This document shows positions 30,719 to 40,697 of a DNA stretch of 64,000 nt, in pieces. Source of the stretch: Rahnella aceris (GTDB lineage Bacteria > Pseudomonadota > Gammaproteobacteria > Enterobacterales > Enterobacteriaceae); contig NZ_JAADJV010000001.1 in NCBI RefSeq assembly GCF_011684115.1, forward strand, positions 620,001-684,000, in the 5' to 3' direction. The number at the start of each line of letters is the position of its first letter. The stretch's first letter is position 1. The position numbers were made by a program, and so were the translations under genes. The notes below the pieces were generated by a model that was not told the DNA's origin, did no database searches, and saw only the letters and a program-made list of their open reading frames with translations.

Positions 30719-30874
30719 TCGAGCCTCACTCTGGTGCTGAAGAATATTCAGTGCCAGTTTTGGCTATAGTTTTTTTTAACCTCGCCGCAAGGATCTGTAG
30801 CGGGGCATTTGAAACAACCCCATCCAGCAGGAAGCCAGATGGACGTTAAACTTAAGAACCTAAAGATTATCAAC

Positions 30875-32548
30875 ATGACTGAATCTTTTGCTCAACTCTT
30901 TGAAGAATCCTTAAAAACAATCGAAACCCGTCCTGGTTCCATCGTTCGTGGTGTTGTTGTGTCTATCGACAAAGATATCGTACTGGTTGACGCCGGTCTG
31001 AAATCTGAGTCTGCAATCCCGGCAGAACAATTCAAAAACGCACAGGGCGAACTGGAAATCCAGGTTGGCGACGAAGTTGATGTTGCGCTGGACGCTGTTG
31101 AAGACGGCTTCGGTGAAACTCTGCTGTCCCGTGAAAAAGCTAAACGTCATGAAGCTTGGATCACGCTGGAAAAAGCTTACGAAGAATCTGCAACTGTTAC
31201 CGGTGTTATCAACGGTAAAGTTAAAGGCGGTTTCACTGTTGAGCTGAACGGTATTCGTGCGTTCCTGCCAGGCTCACTGGTAGACGTTCGTCCTGTTCGC
31301 GACACGCTGCATCTCGAAGGCAAAGATCTTGAGTTCAAAGTCATCAAACTGGACCAGAAACGCAACAACGTTGTTGTTTCCCGTCGTGCAGTAATTGAGT
31401 CTGAGAACAGCGCAGAGCGCGATCAACTGCTGGAAAACCTGCAGGAAGGCATGGAAGTTAAAGGTATCGTTAAGAACCTCACTGACTACGGTGCATTCGT
31501 TGATCTGGGCGGCGTTGACGGCCTGCTGCACATCACTGACATGGCTTGGAAACGTGTTAAACACCCAAGCGAAATCGTTAATGTTGGCGATGAAATCACT
31601 GTTAAAGTTCTTAAATTTGACCGTGAGCGTACCCGTGTATCACTGGGTCTGAAACAACTGGGCGAAGATCCTTGGGTCGCTATCGCTAAACGTTACCCAG
31701 AAGGTACTAAACTGACTGGTCGCGTTACCAACCTGACTGATTACGGCTGCTTCGTAGAAATCGAAGAAGGCGTTGAAGGTCTGGTTCACGTTTCTGAAAT
31801 GGATTGGACTAATAAAAACATCCACCCATCTAAAGTTGTTAACGTGGGCGATGTTGTTGAAGTTATGGTTCTGGATATCGACGAAGAACGTCGTCGTATC
31901 TCCCTGGGCCTGAAACAATGCAAAAACAACCCATGGCAGCAATTCGCAGAAACCCACAACAAGAACGACCGCGTTGAAGGTAAAATCAAGTCAATCACTG
32001 ACTTCGGTATCTTCATTGGTCTGGACGGCGGCATCGACGGCCTGGTTCACCTGTCTGACATCTCCTGGAACGTTGCAGGCGAAGAAGCAGTACGTGAATA
32101 CAAAAAAGGCGACGAAATCGCAGCTGTGGTTCTGCAAGTTGATGCAGAACGTGAACGTATCTCCCTGGGCGTGAAGCAACTGGCTGAAGATCCATTCAAT
32201 AACTACCTGTCTGTTAACAAGAAAGGTACTATTGTTACTGGTAAAGTTACAGCAGTTGACGCCAAAGGTGCTACAGTTGAATTAGCTGGCGGCGTAGAAG
32301 GTTACCTGCGCGCTTCAGAAGCTTCTCGCGACCGTATTGAAGACGCAACTCTGGTTCTGAGCGTTGGTGATGAAGTAGAAGCTAAATTCACCGGTGTTGA
32401 TCGTAAGAACCGCGTAGTAAGCCTGTCCGTCCGTGCTAAGGACGAAGCAGACGAGAAAGATGCAATCGCTGTTGTTAACAACAAACCAGACGAAAGCAAC
32501 TTCTCTAGTGCTATGGCTGAAGCGTTCAAAGCGGCAAAAGGCGAGTAA
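30875..32548 (+). CDS. rpsA: 30S ribosomal protein S1
   Basis: S1 binds mRNA leaders and helps load them onto the 30S subunit. The 557-residue product has six S1 RNA-binding repeats (for example [19 protein letters not shown] and [20 protein letters not shown]) and ends EAFKAAKGE. The frame is open to 30809, but conservation ([20 protein letters not shown]) sets the start at ATG 30875. There is no clear Shine-Dalgarno sequence before it; the leader reads TAAAGATTATCAAC. E. coli rpsA likewise lacks a good one and is translated through a structured leader that S1 itself represses. Codon use is that of a very highly expressed gene. Confidence 0.98.
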   Translation: MTESFAQLFEESLKTIETRPGSIVRGVVVSIDKDIVLVDAGLKSESAIPAEQFKNAQGELEIQVGDEVDVALDAVEDGFGETLLSREKAKRHEAWITLEKAYEESATVTGVINGKVKGGFTVELNGIRAFLPGSLVDVRPVRDTLHLEGKDLEFKVIKLDQKRNNVVVSRRAVIESENSAERDQLLENLQEGMEVKGIVKNLTDYGAFVDLGGVDGLLHITDMAWKRVKHPSEIVNVGDEITVKVLKFDRERTRVSLGLKQLGEDPWVAIAKRYPEGTKLTGRVTNLTDYGCFVEIEEGVEGLVHVSEMDWTNKNIHPSKVVNVGDVVEVMVLDIDEERRRISLGLKQCKNNPWQQFAETHNKNDRVEGKIKSITDFGIFIGLDGGIDGLVHLSDISWNVAGEEAVREYKKGDEIAAVVLQVDAERERISLGVKQLAEDPFNNYLSVNKKGTIVTGKVTAVDAKGATVELAGGVEGYLRASEASRDRIEDATLVLSVGDEVEAKFTGVDRKNRVVSLSVRAKDEADEKDAIAVVNNKPDESNFSSAMAEAFKAAKGE

Positions 32549-32554
32549 TGACGG

Positions 32555-32573
32555 GGGGCGGCTCAGTCGCCCC
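32555..32573 (+). other. Hairpin between rpsA and ihfB
   Basis: GGGGCG (32555-32560) pairs with CGCCCC (32568-32573) across a 7-base loop in the 60-base gap. No T-run follows, so it may be a processing or stability element that separates the levels of rpsA and ihfB. Confidence 0.45.
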
Positions 32574-32608
32574 GAAACGGTAGTTTAGCTGCAAAGCTTG
32601 GAGGTACT

Positions 32609-32893
32609 ATGACCAAGTCTGAACTTATTGAAAGACTTGCTGGCCAGCACTCTCATATCCCGGCGAAAGCTGTTGAGGATGCAGTGAAAGAGATGCTTGA
32701 GCATATGGCTGCAACCTTGGCTGATGGTGAACGCATCGAAATCCGTGGGTTTGGCAGTTTTTCTCTTCACTACCGTGCTCCGCGTGTTGGGCGCAACCCT
32801 AAAACTGGCGATAAAGTCGAGCTGGACGGCAAGTACGTTCCTCACTTTAAGCCAGGGAAAGAGTTGCGTGATCGCGCGAATATTTACGGCTGA
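32609..32893 (+). CDS. ihfB: Integration host factor beta subunit
   Basis: One half of the sequence-specific DNA-bending protein IHF. The 94-residue product equals the E. coli length and carries the HU/IHF signature [20 protein letters not shown], with the beta-arm proline in RNPKTG, and the conserved C-terminus [13 protein letters not shown]. The ATG at 32609 follows TTGGAGGTACT. It is the last gene of the rpsA group and ends in a strong terminator. Confidence 0.98.
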   Translation: MTKSELIERLAGQHSHIPAKAVEDAVKEMLEHMAATLADGERIEIRGFGSFSLHYRAPRVGRNPKTGDKVELDGKYVPHFKPGKELRDRANIYG

Positions 32894-32937
32894 GGCTTTC
32901 GCCTGAACGTAAATGTCTGCCTATAGCGAACGTAAAG

Positions 32938-32965
32938 CGGCACCTCTCGGGGTGCCGTTTTTTTT
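32938..32965 (+). terminator. Intrinsic terminator after ihfB
   Basis: CGGCACC (32938-32944) pairs with GGTGCCG (32951-32957) and is followed by eight T. Confidence 0.93.
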
Positions 32966-33106
32966 GCTTTATGACGAATAAGTTCCCCCTCTTTCAGTTG
33001 CGATCATAAAATTTTTGCGTAACGTCACGCAGCGTTTTGCTTTCCTGGTTGCTCCTTCTTTGCATGAAAATCATACTCCGGCACGAAAACATGTCTGATG
33101 AACGTG

Positions 33107-33113
33107 AAGGGAG
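33107..33113 (+). promoter_or_regulatory. Ribosome-binding site of ycaI
   Basis: AAGGGAG ends six bases before the ATC at 33120 and has no in-frame ATG, GTG or TTG at a normal distance. It is the evidence that translation begins upstream of the ATG at 33165. Confidence 0.55.
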
Positions 33114-33119
33114 TAAAAC

Positions 33120-35411
33120 ATCAAAATTTCACTGGACGAGGCTGCTTTAGCGGTTATTGCAGGGATGTTGCCACTGCTTATTTTTTCCCAACTTCCTTCG
33201 GCTATTCATCTGGTCACGCTGTGTCTTTGCGCCTCATGCTGCTTCAGATTTCATCACAAAATATTCAGCCTGATAGCGATCGGCCTGCTGAGTTTCAGTT
33301 GGGCCTCGTTTCAGGGCGGTATTCAGCTCGATCAGATTTCAGCGCTTCAGGGCACAAAGCGTCATGTTATCGCCGTGGTAGAGAGTATTAATCTCGGGAG
33401 CACCAGTACCTCTTCTGTACTCTTCAAAATAGAAAAAGCAGAAGGAAAAATAATTTTCCCGCCGGTCATGTTCCGCACTAAATGGGACAAGACAGAGGGA
33501 GAACTGTTAGCGGGCCAGCGCTGGGATATGATCGTCAGTATGCGGCCCGTCCACAGCTTGCTGAATGAAGGCGGATTTGATGCCCAGCGTTGGGCGTTGG
33601 CTCAGCATGCACCTCTGACAGCAACTGTCCGTAACAGGCAGCTATTAGATGCCAGAAGTTCGCTTCGTCAGCAATTTATTCAGCGGTTGCAGCAGAAGAT
33701 GCCACCGATGGAAAATACGCCTGTACTGATTGCACTGGCTTTTGGCGAAAAAGGATTAATACAGGCTGCAGATAAGCTACTGTTACAACAGACTGGCATC
33801 GCGCATCTGGTGGCGATATCAGGCCTACATATTGGAATTGCGGCGTTATTTGGATGGTGGCTGGCGCGTGGATTGCAGTATCTGCTGCCGGTAAAACTGA
33901 TTGACTACCGATTTCCGTTATTCGTGAGCGGCGTTTTTCTGCTGTTCTATACCTGGCTTTCCGGAGGTAATGCACCTGCGCTGCGTGCAGCGTTTGCGGT
34001 GTTGATGTGGATCCTGCTGCGTCTGTTCCGTGTCCGCTGTCATCCGTGCCAGATATGGCTTTGGGTGGTGGCTATGCTTCTGCTGGTCGACCCTATGAAT
34101 TTATTGTCCGACAGCTTCTGGTTGTCATGCTTCGCGGTGGGGGCTCTGGTTTTCTGGTTCCAGTGGGTGCCTCTTCCTGCAATGTTTCAGCAGGCATGGT
34201 ATTGGGCATTGTTTCGCTGGGGGCATCTGCAGGTGGGAATGACACTTCTTCTGTTGCCCTTACAGGTCTGGATTTTCCACGGCGTAAACGTCTTCTCGTT
34301 TCCGGCCAATATGTGGGCAGTTCCGGTTGTTTCATTGATCACAGTCCCGCTGGTATTACTGGCCTTGTTGACGAACGCCGCGCCCTGCGCATTGATGGAT
34401 AACGCACAAGCTCTGCTTTGGCAACTGGCGGATGCCACATTGAGATTGGCTTTGTGGGGGGTAAAAGCATTACCGGACGGTTGGATCCCATTGGGTGAGT
34501 CATTTCTGGCCGTGAGCCTGATGGGATGGCTGGTGCTTCTGTGCTGGCGGATTTGCCCGTTGAGATATTGCCTTTCACTGTTGCTGTCGCTTTTTGCGAT
34601 CTCTTCTGTCTGGCTGAACAGAAATCCATCGGAGCGCTGGCGGGTTGATATGCTTGATATCGGACATGGCTTGTCTGTTCTTATCAGCAAAAACGGCCGG
34701 GGCATTCTTTATGATACCGGCAACCGTTGGGAAGGGGGCTCAGCCGCTGAACAAAATATTATCCCTTATTTAAATTGGAAGAATATTCAGCTGGAACAGA
34801 TAATTATCAGTCATAATGACATGGATCACCGGGGCGGTTTGGCCCCGTTACAAAACCGTTATCCTGCAGCCAGCGTACGTGAAAGTGCTTTGTCGGATCA
34901 GCATCATCTGAAATGCATAGCAGGCGAGCAATGGCGCTGGCAGGGGCTGGATTTTAACGTTTTGTGGCCGGATAAAATGTCAGAGGATGCAGGGAATAAC
35001 GACAGCTGCGTTATCCGCATTGATGACGGTTCATTCAGTTTGCTCCTGACCGGAGATATTGAAACTGAAACAGAAAAAGCGTTAGTCAGGAAGTGGCGGA
35101 GCGAACTGCAAGCCACTGTACTTCAGGTTCCTCATCATGGCAGCAATACGTCATCGACACCTCCATTTTTGCGGGCAGTTAAGCCGGTTATCGCACTGGC
35201 GTCCGCATCCCGTTTTAATAAATGGCATCTGCCGGCACATAAAGTTGTTAGCAGATACAACAAAGCGCACTATGACTGGCATTCAACGTCTGAATCGGGT
35301 CAACTCAGCCTCTTCGTTTTTGATGATTATTGGACAATTAAAGGCTTACGTGAGCAATTAATCCCCCGTTGGTATCACCGCCAGTTTGGAGTATCTACAG
35401 ATAATGAGTAG
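33120..35411 (+). CDS. ycaI: ComEC/Rec2-family inner-membrane protein, possible ATC start
   Basis: A homologue of the DNA-uptake channel ComEC. Many membrane segments surround the competence-domain motif LVAISGLHIGIAALFGWW, and a C-terminal metallo-beta-lactamase-like domain shows ISHNDMDHRGGL, LLTGDIE and LQVPHHGSNTSS. E. coli YcaI begins MKITTVGVCIISGIFPLLI. The matching frame here reads KISLDEAALAVIAGMLPLLI, with the first codon ATC at 33120 placed six bases after AAGGGAG and a stop (TAA) at 33114. The first ATG in frame is at 33165 and lacks a spaced ribosome-binding site; it would give 748 residues, whereas 33120 gives 763 (E. coli 754). The start is therefore open. The gene is followed by msbA after 38 bases. 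Confidence 0.88.
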   Translation: MKISLDEAALAVIAGMLPLLIFSQLPSAIHLVTLCLCASCCFRFHHKIFSLIAIGLLSFSWASFQGGIQLDQISALQGTKRHVIAVVESINLGSTSTSSVLFKIEKAEGKIIFPPVMFRTKWDKTEGELLAGQRWDMIVSMRPVHSLLNEGGFDAQRWALAQHAPLTATVRNRQLLDARSSLRQQFIQRLQQKMPPMENTPVLIALAFGEKGLIQAADKLLLQQTGIAHLVAISGLHIGIAALFGWWLARGLQYLLPVKLIDYRFPLFVSGVFLLFYTWLSGGNAPALRAAFAVLMWILLRLFRVRCHPCQIWLWVVAMLLLVDPMNLLSDSFWLSCFAVGALVFWFQWVPLPAMFQQAWYWALFRWGHLQVGMTLLLLPLQVWIFHGVNVFSFPANMWAVPVVSLITVPLVLLALLTNAAPCALMDNAQALLWQLADATLRLALWGVKALPDGWIPLGESFLAVSLMGWLVLLCWRICPLRYCLSLLLSLFAISSVWLNRNPSERWRVDMLDIGHGLSVLISKNGRGILYDTGNRWEGGSAAEQNIIPYLNWKNIQLEQIIISHNDMDHRGGLAPLQNRYPAASVRESALSDQHHLKCIAGEQWRWQGLDFNVLWPDKMSEDAGNNDSCVIRIDDGSFSLLLTGDIETETEKALVRKWRSELQATVLQVPHHGSNTSSTPPFLRAVKPVIALASASRFNKWHLPAHKVVSRYNKAHYDWHSTSESGQLSLFVFDDYWTIKGLREQLIPRWYHRQFGVSTDNE

Positions 35412-35449
35412 AATAGACCGCTATTTCTTTCGATGCTGGTTGATATTGC

Positions 35450-37198
35450 ATGATGAACGATAAAGATCTCTCCACATGGCAGACATTTCGTCGCCTTTGG
35501 CCGATGATCACACCTTTTAAAGCCGGGCTGATCGCTGCGGCTATTGCGCTGGTCGCAAACGCTGCCAGTGATACTTTCATGCTGTCTTTGCTGAAGCCTC
35601 TGTTGGATGACGGTTTTGGTAAAGCTGACCGCTCGATCCTACTCTGGATGCCATTGGTCGTTATCGGTCTGATGGTTGTGCGTGGGGTCAGTGGCTACAT
35701 TTCGAGTTACTGCATTTCATGGGTTTCGGGCAAAGTGGTGATGCATATGCGTCGTCGTCTGTTTGGTCACATGATGAGAATGCCCGTAGCATTCTTTGAC
35801 CAGCAATCTACCGGTACCTTACTTTCCCGTATCACCTATGATTCCGAGCAGGTGGCGTCTTCATCATCCAGTGCGCTCGTGACCGTCGTACGTGAAGGTG
35901 CGTCAATCATTGGTCTGTTTGTCATGATGTTCTATTACAGCTGGCAGCTTTCTGTAATCCTGTTGGTGATTGCGCCGATTGTTTCTGTTGTTATCCGTGT
36001 GGTGTCTAAACGCTTCCGTAATATCAGTAAAACAATGCAAAACACTATGGGACAGGTGACGACCAGCGCGGAACAGATGCTCAAAGGTCATAAAGAAGTG
36101 TTGATCTTCGGTGGCCAGAAAGTTGAAACCGCGCGTTTTGATAAAGTGAGTAACCGTATGCGCCAGCAAGGTATGCGTATGGTTTCCGCTTCTTCAATTT
36201 CAGACCCGATTATTCAGTTGATCGCCTCTCTGGCATTGGCATTCGTGTTGTATGCGGCAAGCTTCCCGTCCGTGATGGAAACGCTCAGCGCGGGTACTAT
36301 CACCGTTGTGTTCTCTTCTATGATTGCCCTGATGCGTCCGCTGAAGTCCCTGACTAACGTGAACTCCCAGTTCCAGCGCGGTATGGCCGCTTGTCAGACG
36401 CTGTTCTCAATCCTGGATATGGAACAGGAAAAAGACGAAGGGAAACTGGAAGTCAAACGCGTTAACGGAAATGTCGAATTCAAAAACGTGACCTTCACTT
36501 ATCCGGGACGCGATATTCCTGCTTTGCGTGATATTTCCTTCAACCTGCCGGAGGGTAAAACTGTTGCACTGGTTGGCCGCTCAGGTTCCGGTAAATCGAC
36601 TATCGCGAATTTGCTGACCCGTTTCTATGACATTCAGGAAGGTAATATCCTGATGGATGGTCATGATCTGCGGGAATATACCCTGTCGTCATTACGTGAT
36701 CAGGTGGCACTCGTTTCTCAGAACGTCCACCTGTTCAATGATACCATTGCCAATAACATCGCTTACGCCCGTACGGATATGTACTCCCGCGAAGAAATCG
36801 AAAAAGCGGCGACGATGGCTTACGCGATGGACTTTATCAGCAAAATGGATCAAGGGCTGGATACGGTCATTGGTGAAAATGGCGTTCTGCTCTCTGGTGG
36901 CCAGCGTCAGCGTATCGCAATTGCGCGTGCCTTGCTGCGTGACTCGCCGGTTCTGATCCTTGATGAAGCGACATCTGCCCTTGATACTGAATCTGAGCGT
37001 GCTATTCAGGCTGCACTCGACGAACTACAGAAAAACCGCACATCCCTGGTGATCGCACACCGTTTATCCACTATTGAAAAGGCCGATGAGATTCTGGTCA
37101 TTGAAGATGGTTGCGTGGTGGAACGTGGTTCACATACGAGCCTGCTCGAAGAGCGTGGTGTTTACTCACAGCTGTACCGGATGCAGTTTGGCCAATGA
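35450..37198 (+). CDS. msbA: Lipid A flippase MsbA
   Basis: A homodimeric ABC exporter that flips lipid A-core across the inner membrane. The 582-residue product equals E. coli MsbA. Six membrane segments occupy about residues 20-310, with the essential region [20 protein letters not shown]. The ATPase domain has Walker [13 protein letters not shown] (about 376), the ABC signature [16 protein letters not shown] (about 481) and Walker [16 protein letters not shown] (about 500). The gene overlaps lpxK by four bases (ATGA), which couples transport to the last steps of lipid A synthesis. Confidence 0.98.
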   Translation: MMNDKDLSTWQTFRRLWPMITPFKAGLIAAAIALVANAASDTFMLSLLKPLLDDGFGKADRSILLWMPLVVIGLMVVRGVSGYISSYCISWVSGKVVMHMRRRLFGHMMRMPVAFFDQQSTGTLLSRITYDSEQVASSSSSALVTVVREGASIIGLFVMMFYYSWQLSVILLVIAPIVSVVIRVVSKRFRNISKTMQNTMGQVTTSAEQMLKGHKEVLIFGGQKVETARFDKVSNRMRQQGMRMVSASSISDPIIQLIASLALAFVLYAASFPSVMETLSAGTITVVFSSMIALMRPLKSLTNVNSQFQRGMAACQTLFSILDMEQEKDEGKLEVKRVNGNVEFKNVTFTYPGRDIPALRDISFNLPEGKTVALVGRSGSGKSTIANLLTRFYDIQEGNILMDGHDLREYTLSSLRDQVALVSQNVHLFNDTIANNIAYARTDMYSREEIEKAATMAYAMDFISKMDQGLDTVIGENGVLLSGGQRQRIAIARALLRDSPVLILDEATSALDTESERAIQAALDELQKNRTSLVIAHRLSTIEKADEILVIEDGCVVERGSHTSLLEERGVYSQLYRMQFGQ

Positions 37199-38184
37199 TT
37201 GAGCGCATCTGGTCAGGGAAATCACCGCTATATCTGTTACTCCTGCCTCTTTCATGGTTGTACGGGTTAGTTTCAACTTTGATCCGTTACAGCTATAAAA
37301 CGGGGCTGAAAAAAAGCTGGCGGGCTTCGGTGCCTGTCGTGGTGGTCGGAAATCTGACTGCCGGAGGTAATGGTAAAACGCCGGTGGTGATCTGGCTGGT
37401 TGAAACACTCCAGCAGCATGGTTTTCGTGTTGGAGTCGTTTCGCGCGGTTATGGTGGCAGGGCTGAGCACTATCCCTTATTGCTGACGGAGGCGACGCCC
37501 ACCACGCAGGCAGGTGATGAGCCAGTGCTAATATTTCAGAGAACCGGGGCACCGGTTGCGGTGTCTCCGGTTCGCTCTGATGCGGTAAAAGCATTACTTG
37601 GTGCAAATGAGTTAGACGTTATCATTACGGATGACGGATTACAGCATTATGCACTTCAGCGTGATATCGAAATTGTTGTGATCGACGGAGTCCGCCGTTT
37701 TGGTAATGGTCACTGGTTACCTGCAGGACCTATGCGTGAAAGAGAATCTCGTTTGCGTTCAGTGGATGCGGTTATTACCAATGGCGGCACAGCCCGTCCT
37801 GGTGAGTTAGCGATGTTCTTGCAACCTGGCAAAGCGATAAATTTGGTCACAGGTGAACAGTGTGATGCTTCTGCATTGAAAAATGTGGTTGCGATTGCCG
37901 GCATCGGGCATCCACCGCGTTTCTTTTCCACGTTGAAACAGCTAGGGATAAATGTACAAAAGGAAGTCGCTTTTTCGGATCATCAGGCTTACACCTCCGG
38001 ACAACTGTCAGCTGTGAAGGCACCAGGACAGATCCTTCTGATGACTGAAAAGGATGCAGTAAAATGTCGTTCTTTTGCTCAGCCAGACTGGTGGTATTTA
38101 CCGGTTGACGCCAAAATCGAGGGTGATCAGGCTGAGAAACTGCTCCAAAGAATAGCTGAGCTTATTTTGCAAAAGATGCATTGA
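37195..38184 (+). CDS. lpxK: Tetraacyldisaccharide 4'-kinase
   Basis: Phosphorylates the lipid A precursor at the 4' position on the inner face of the inner membrane. The 329-residue product (E. coli 328) starts with a hydrophobic membrane-associated helix ([19 protein letters not shown]) and has the P-loop [14 protein letters not shown] (about residues 53-66) and the [20 protein letters not shown] segment. The start is the ATG at 37195 that overlaps the msbA stop; the frame is open to 37111 inside msbA but that part is unconserved. Confidence 0.97.
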   Translation: MIERIWSGKSPLYLLLLPLSWLYGLVSTLIRYSYKTGLKKSWRASVPVVVVGNLTAGGNGKTPVVIWLVETLQQHGFRVGVVSRGYGGRAEHYPLLLTEATPTTQAGDEPVLIFQRTGAPVAVSPVRSDAVKALLGANELDVIITDDGLQHYALQRDIEIVVIDGVRRFGNGHWLPAGPMRERESRLRSVDAVITNGGTARPGELAMFLQPGKAINLVTGEQCDASALKNVVAIAGIGHPPRFFSTLKQLGINVQKEVAFSDHQAYTSGQLSAVKAPGQILLMTEKDAVKCRSFAQPDWWYLPVDAKIEGDQAEKLLQRIAELILQKMH

Positions 38185-38533
38185 TACAGCAAAAACAGCC
38201 CGTTTTCGTGCGTCTGATAAAAATTTACGTAAATCTAAAGTTTCAATCCCCCTGATTTTAAAGACTAATATTCACCGTTAATGTTTAACGTCAGAATAAT
38301 TGCGCAACGTGACTTGCTATTGCGCTGCACTTATGAGTAAATGCGTGCAGCCTGTGTTGCAGCGCTATTTATGTATGAGTGTAGAGTAAAGCAGTTCCTC
38401 CCAGACGTTATCTCTTTCCCGATGATTCCGCTTCCAAGACGAACCTTCTAAGTCCTCCCCATAAGTAATTGTCTGAACTATTGGCTAGCATTGCCGAATG
38501 GCAGGATTTTATATTTTGTAAAAGGTTTTAAAT
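38185..38533 (+). promoter_or_regulatory. lpxK-cold-shock gene gap (349 bp)
   Basis: No gene is seen. The stretch is A/T-rich and probably holds the promoter and leader of the cold-shock gene that follows. AAAAGG at 38520-38525 is its ribosome-binding site, and TGCCGAATGGCA (38493-38504) can fold into a small hairpin just before it. I did not find the classic cold-box sequence of cspA leaders. Confidence 0.4.
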
Positions 38534-38743
38534 ATGTCGAAGAAAAATGGTCAGGTTAAGTGGTTCAATGAAAGCAAAGGTTTTGGTTTTATTGAACAGG
38601 CTGATGGCGGTAAGGATGTATTCGTACATTTCTCTGCAATCGCAACCGATGGTTTCAAAACTCTGGCCGAAGGCCAGCGTGTAGAATACACCATTCAGGA
38701 TAGCCCGCGCGGTCCTGCTGCTGCTAACGTTATTGCACTCTGA
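38534..38743 (+). CDS. Cold-shock protein of the CspE/CspC type
   Basis: A 69-residue OB-fold RNA/DNA-binding chaperone. Both nucleic-acid-binding motifs are canonical: RNP1 KGFGFI and RNP2 VFVHFSAI. The C-terminus AANVIAL equals that of CspE. The sequence [19 protein letters not shown] is closest to E. coli CspE/CspC, but those genes sit elsewhere in E. coli, so I give no gene name. It is followed by its own terminator. A second, divergent cold-shock gene lies 261 bases downstream. Confidence 0.95.
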   Translation: MSKKNGQVKWFNESKGFGFIEQADGGKDVFVHFSAIATDGFKTLAEGQRVEYTIQDSPRGPAAANVIAL

Positions 38744-38800
38744 TAAGAGACAAACGTGATGATATGAAACAACGTTAATCGCTAATCATATCAGCAGAGT

Positions 38801-38826
38801 AAAACCCGCCGGATGGCGGGTTTTAC
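38801..38826 (+). terminator. Intrinsic terminator after the first cold-shock gene
   Basis: AAAACCCGCC pairs with GGCGGGTTTT (loop GGAT), 58 bases past the stop. The T-run is four bases within the stem end. Confidence 0.85.
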
Positions 38827-39004
38827 ATACCTGAAAAGGTAAATACGGCGTTTATAAGACGTCGTGAAAGTTGTAAAAGTAGTCGTTAAAACTAATTCGC
38901 TCATTAGAGGTTTTTTATAAAAAAATAACTTAGCAATGGGCAAACGCATCCGAACAATAATAAAAAAGTGTGTTCATGGATGCCCAAAAGAAAGGATAGA
39001 AATT

Positions 39005-39217
39005 ATGATGTTAAAAATGGGTTTAGTTAAATGGTATAATCAGGCTAAAGGCTACGGTTTTATTTGCCCGCTTGATGGTTCTTCTGAAATTTATGTTCAG
39101 CGTACTTCCATCGCCAATACAGGGAATAAATCTCTGAGTGCCGGTCAGAAGGTGGAGTTCACCACTTACCGCAGCGTAACACATGGCCCTTCCGCGGCTG
39201 ATGTTATTGCTTTCTGA
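39005..39217 (+). CDS. Divergent cold-shock domain protein
   Basis: A 70-residue cold-shock domain protein starting at ATG 39005 (MMLKMGLVKWYNQAKGYGFI), nine bases after AGGA; an ATG at 38936 is in frame but adds unconserved residues. The RNP1 motif is KGYGFI. RNP2 is altered from VFVHFSAI to IYVQRTSI, so the usual histidine is Gln and the following Phe is Arg. The C-terminus AADVIAF keeps the family pattern. It lies next to a canonical CspE-like gene, so it looks like a duplicated copy that has drifted. Nucleic-acid binding may be weaker or changed (inference). Confidence 0.85.
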   Translation: MMLKMGLVKWYNQAKGYGFICPLDGSSEIYVQRTSIANTGNKSLSAGQKVEFTTYRSVTHGPSAADVIAF

Positions 39218-39312
39218 GTCCGGTTTTGTTGTTCACCGTTGAGTTGAATTTTACGCTCCGGTAAAAATATGCTATCGGTATCCACAGTTAAATTGCTGCC
39301 ACGGATACCGAT

Positions 39313-40536
39313 ATGTCTCACCCGGTTATATCTCTTGCTTCAGCCCGCACCCTGCATCTATCTGCGCAAAATCTTCTTAAACCAGTGACCCGAAAGCCTG
39401 TTGCTGCGGATGTCGTTCAGGCGATCCGTGATATGGGATTGCTGCAAATTGACACGATAAGCGTGGTTGCGCGCAGTCCTTATCTGGTGTTGTTCAGCCG
39501 CTTAGGTAATTACGACCCTCAATGGCTGGAACAAGCCCTCCCGGCAGGAAAAATATTCGAGTATTGGGCACATGAGGCCTGTTTTATTCCCAGTGAAGAT
39601 TACGGACTCCTGCGCCACCGGATGCTCAATCCTCAGGGGATGGGGTGGAAATTTTCTCAGACCTGGTTTGATGAACATCAGACGGATATTGAGGCACTGC
39701 TGGGACACATTGCTGAAAATGGCCCTGTGCGTTCGGCCGATTTCAGTACAGATAAAAAGTCTGCCAGCGGCTGGTGGGACTGGAAGCCTCATAAAAAACA
39801 CCTGGAAACATTGTTTACTTCCGGGAAACTGATGGTGTCTGAACGGCGTAATTTCCACCGGGTTTACGACCTTGCTGAACGGGTGATGCCTGGCTGGGAC
39901 GATGCGAGCCAGACTCTTGAACAGTCTGCAGCGGAATATCAGATGCTGCGGCGTTCGGCGCAATATCTTGGCATCTTTAGACCGGAATGGCTGGCGGACT
40001 ATTATCGCCTCAGGCGGGTGAATACCAAGGCTGTGATTGCACAATTACTGATGGACGAGGAAATTACACCGGTCGAAGTGGCCGGGCTTGAAGATATTTA
40101 CTATGTCCACCGGAAACAGTTTCCCCTTCTGCAACAAGCCACTGAATCACGGATCGGTTCAACGGTCACCACGCTGCTTTCACCTTTTGATCCCGTGGTA
40201 TGGGATCGTAAACGCGCCTCAATGTTGTTTAATTTTGAATACCGGATCGAATGCTATACGCCGGAAGCAAAACGCCAGTACGGCTATTTCACGCTACCCA
40301 TACTGCAGCGGGGTGAACTGATTGGTCGGGTGGATGCAAAAATGCATCGCAAAGAAAAACTACTGGAAGTGAAAAGCCTCCATCTCGAGCCCGATGTGAC
40401 GATGTCTTCACGACGTGCAAAAGATATACACGGAGCAATCAGCCGGTTTGCACAGTGGCAGGGAGCTGAAAAAGTCAAAACCTTGAAAGTACCTGAAACG
40501 TTAACGGTGTTTTGGGAAAGAGACTGGCAGATTTAA
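39313..40536 (+). CDS. ycaQ: DNA glycosylase YcaQ (winged-helix, crosslink repair)
   Basis: A member of the HTH_42/AlkZ-like superfamily. E. coli YcaQ unhooks DNA interstrand crosslinks and removes some N7-alkylated bases. The 407-residue product has tandem winged-helix domains and the catalytic QxD motif of the YcaQ subgroup in GLLQIDTISVVARSPYLVLF (Gln and Asp near residues 45-47), plus FEYWAHEACFIP and LLSPFDPVVWDRKRASMLF. It stands alone on the plus strand between the cold-shock genes and ycaR and is followed by a hairpin shared with a minus-strand unit. Confidence 0.94.
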   Translation: MSHPVISLASARTLHLSAQNLLKPVTRKPVAADVVQAIRDMGLLQIDTISVVARSPYLVLFSRLGNYDPQWLEQALPAGKIFEYWAHEACFIPSEDYGLLRHRMLNPQGMGWKFSQTWFDEHQTDIEALLGHIAENGPVRSADFSTDKKSASGWWDWKPHKKHLETLFTSGKLMVSERRNFHRVYDLAERVMPGWDDASQTLEQSAAEYQMLRRSAQYLGIFRPEWLADYYRLRRVNTKAVIAQLLMDEEITPVEVAGLEDIYYVHRKQFPLLQQATESRIGSTVTTLLSPFDPVVWDRKRASMLFNFEYRIECYTPEAKRQYGYFTLPILQRGELIGRVDAKMHRKEKLLEVKSLHLEPDVTMSSRRAKDIHGAISRFAQWQGAEKVKTLKVPETLTVFWERDWQI

Positions 40537-40550
40537 TGTCACAAAATGAA

Positions 40551-40571
40551 ACGGCTGCATCAGGCAGCCGT
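40551..40571. terminator. Hairpin terminator downstream of ycaQ, also facing the minus strand
   Basis: A perfect 8-bp stem ACGGCTGC/GCAGCCGT with loop ATCAG. On the minus strand it is followed by TTCATTTTG, on the plus strand by TATTTC. It can serve ycaQ from the left and the small minus-strand ORF from the right. Confidence 0.75.
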
Positions 40572-40602
40572 TATTTCACGATGATTGCAGGTGGCATCCA
40601 GC

Positions 40603-40653
40603 TTAGTGGCTGAAGTTAGCGAACATTGCGATGATTTTGTTAATGGTTTTCAT
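40603..40653 (-). CDS. Possible 16-residue ORF, unknown
   Basis: A minus-strand ORF starting at ATG 40653 encodes MKTINKIIAMFANFSH and ends at TAA 40603. It is short, positively charged at the N-terminus and amphipathic in character. Upstream on the same strand are a perfect CRP-type palindrome (40682-40697) and a possible promoter TTGCGC-17-TACAAT. Downstream is a hairpin terminator. Against it, the ribosome-binding site is weak (only GAG about eight bases before the ATG). An 8-codon frame starting at an ATG 14 bases upstream also overlaps it. It could equally be part of a small RNA. I do not recognise it. Confidence 0.35.
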   Translation of the reverse strand: MKTINKIIAMFANFSH

Positions 40654-40681
40654 TTTTAGTGCTCATATTGAAGGTGTTTAG

Positions 40682-40697
40682 TGTGACGTGCATCACA
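40682..40697. promoter_or_regulatory. Perfect CRP-type palindrome
   Basis: TGTGA-CGTGCA-TCACA matches the cAMP-CRP half-site pattern at all ten defining positions. It lies between the small minus-strand ORF (29 bases away) and ycaR (220 bases away). If the minus-strand TACAAT at about 40707-40702 is a -10, the site overlaps the transcription start and would repress. No good plus-strand -10 was found at the class II distance. Confidence 0.7.

Noticed and set aside
38341..38533. CspA-type cold-box leader before the first cold-shock gene
   Set aside because: I looked for the conserved cold-box sequence and did not find a clear match. The gene is closer to CspE/CspC, which are not classic cold-box genes.
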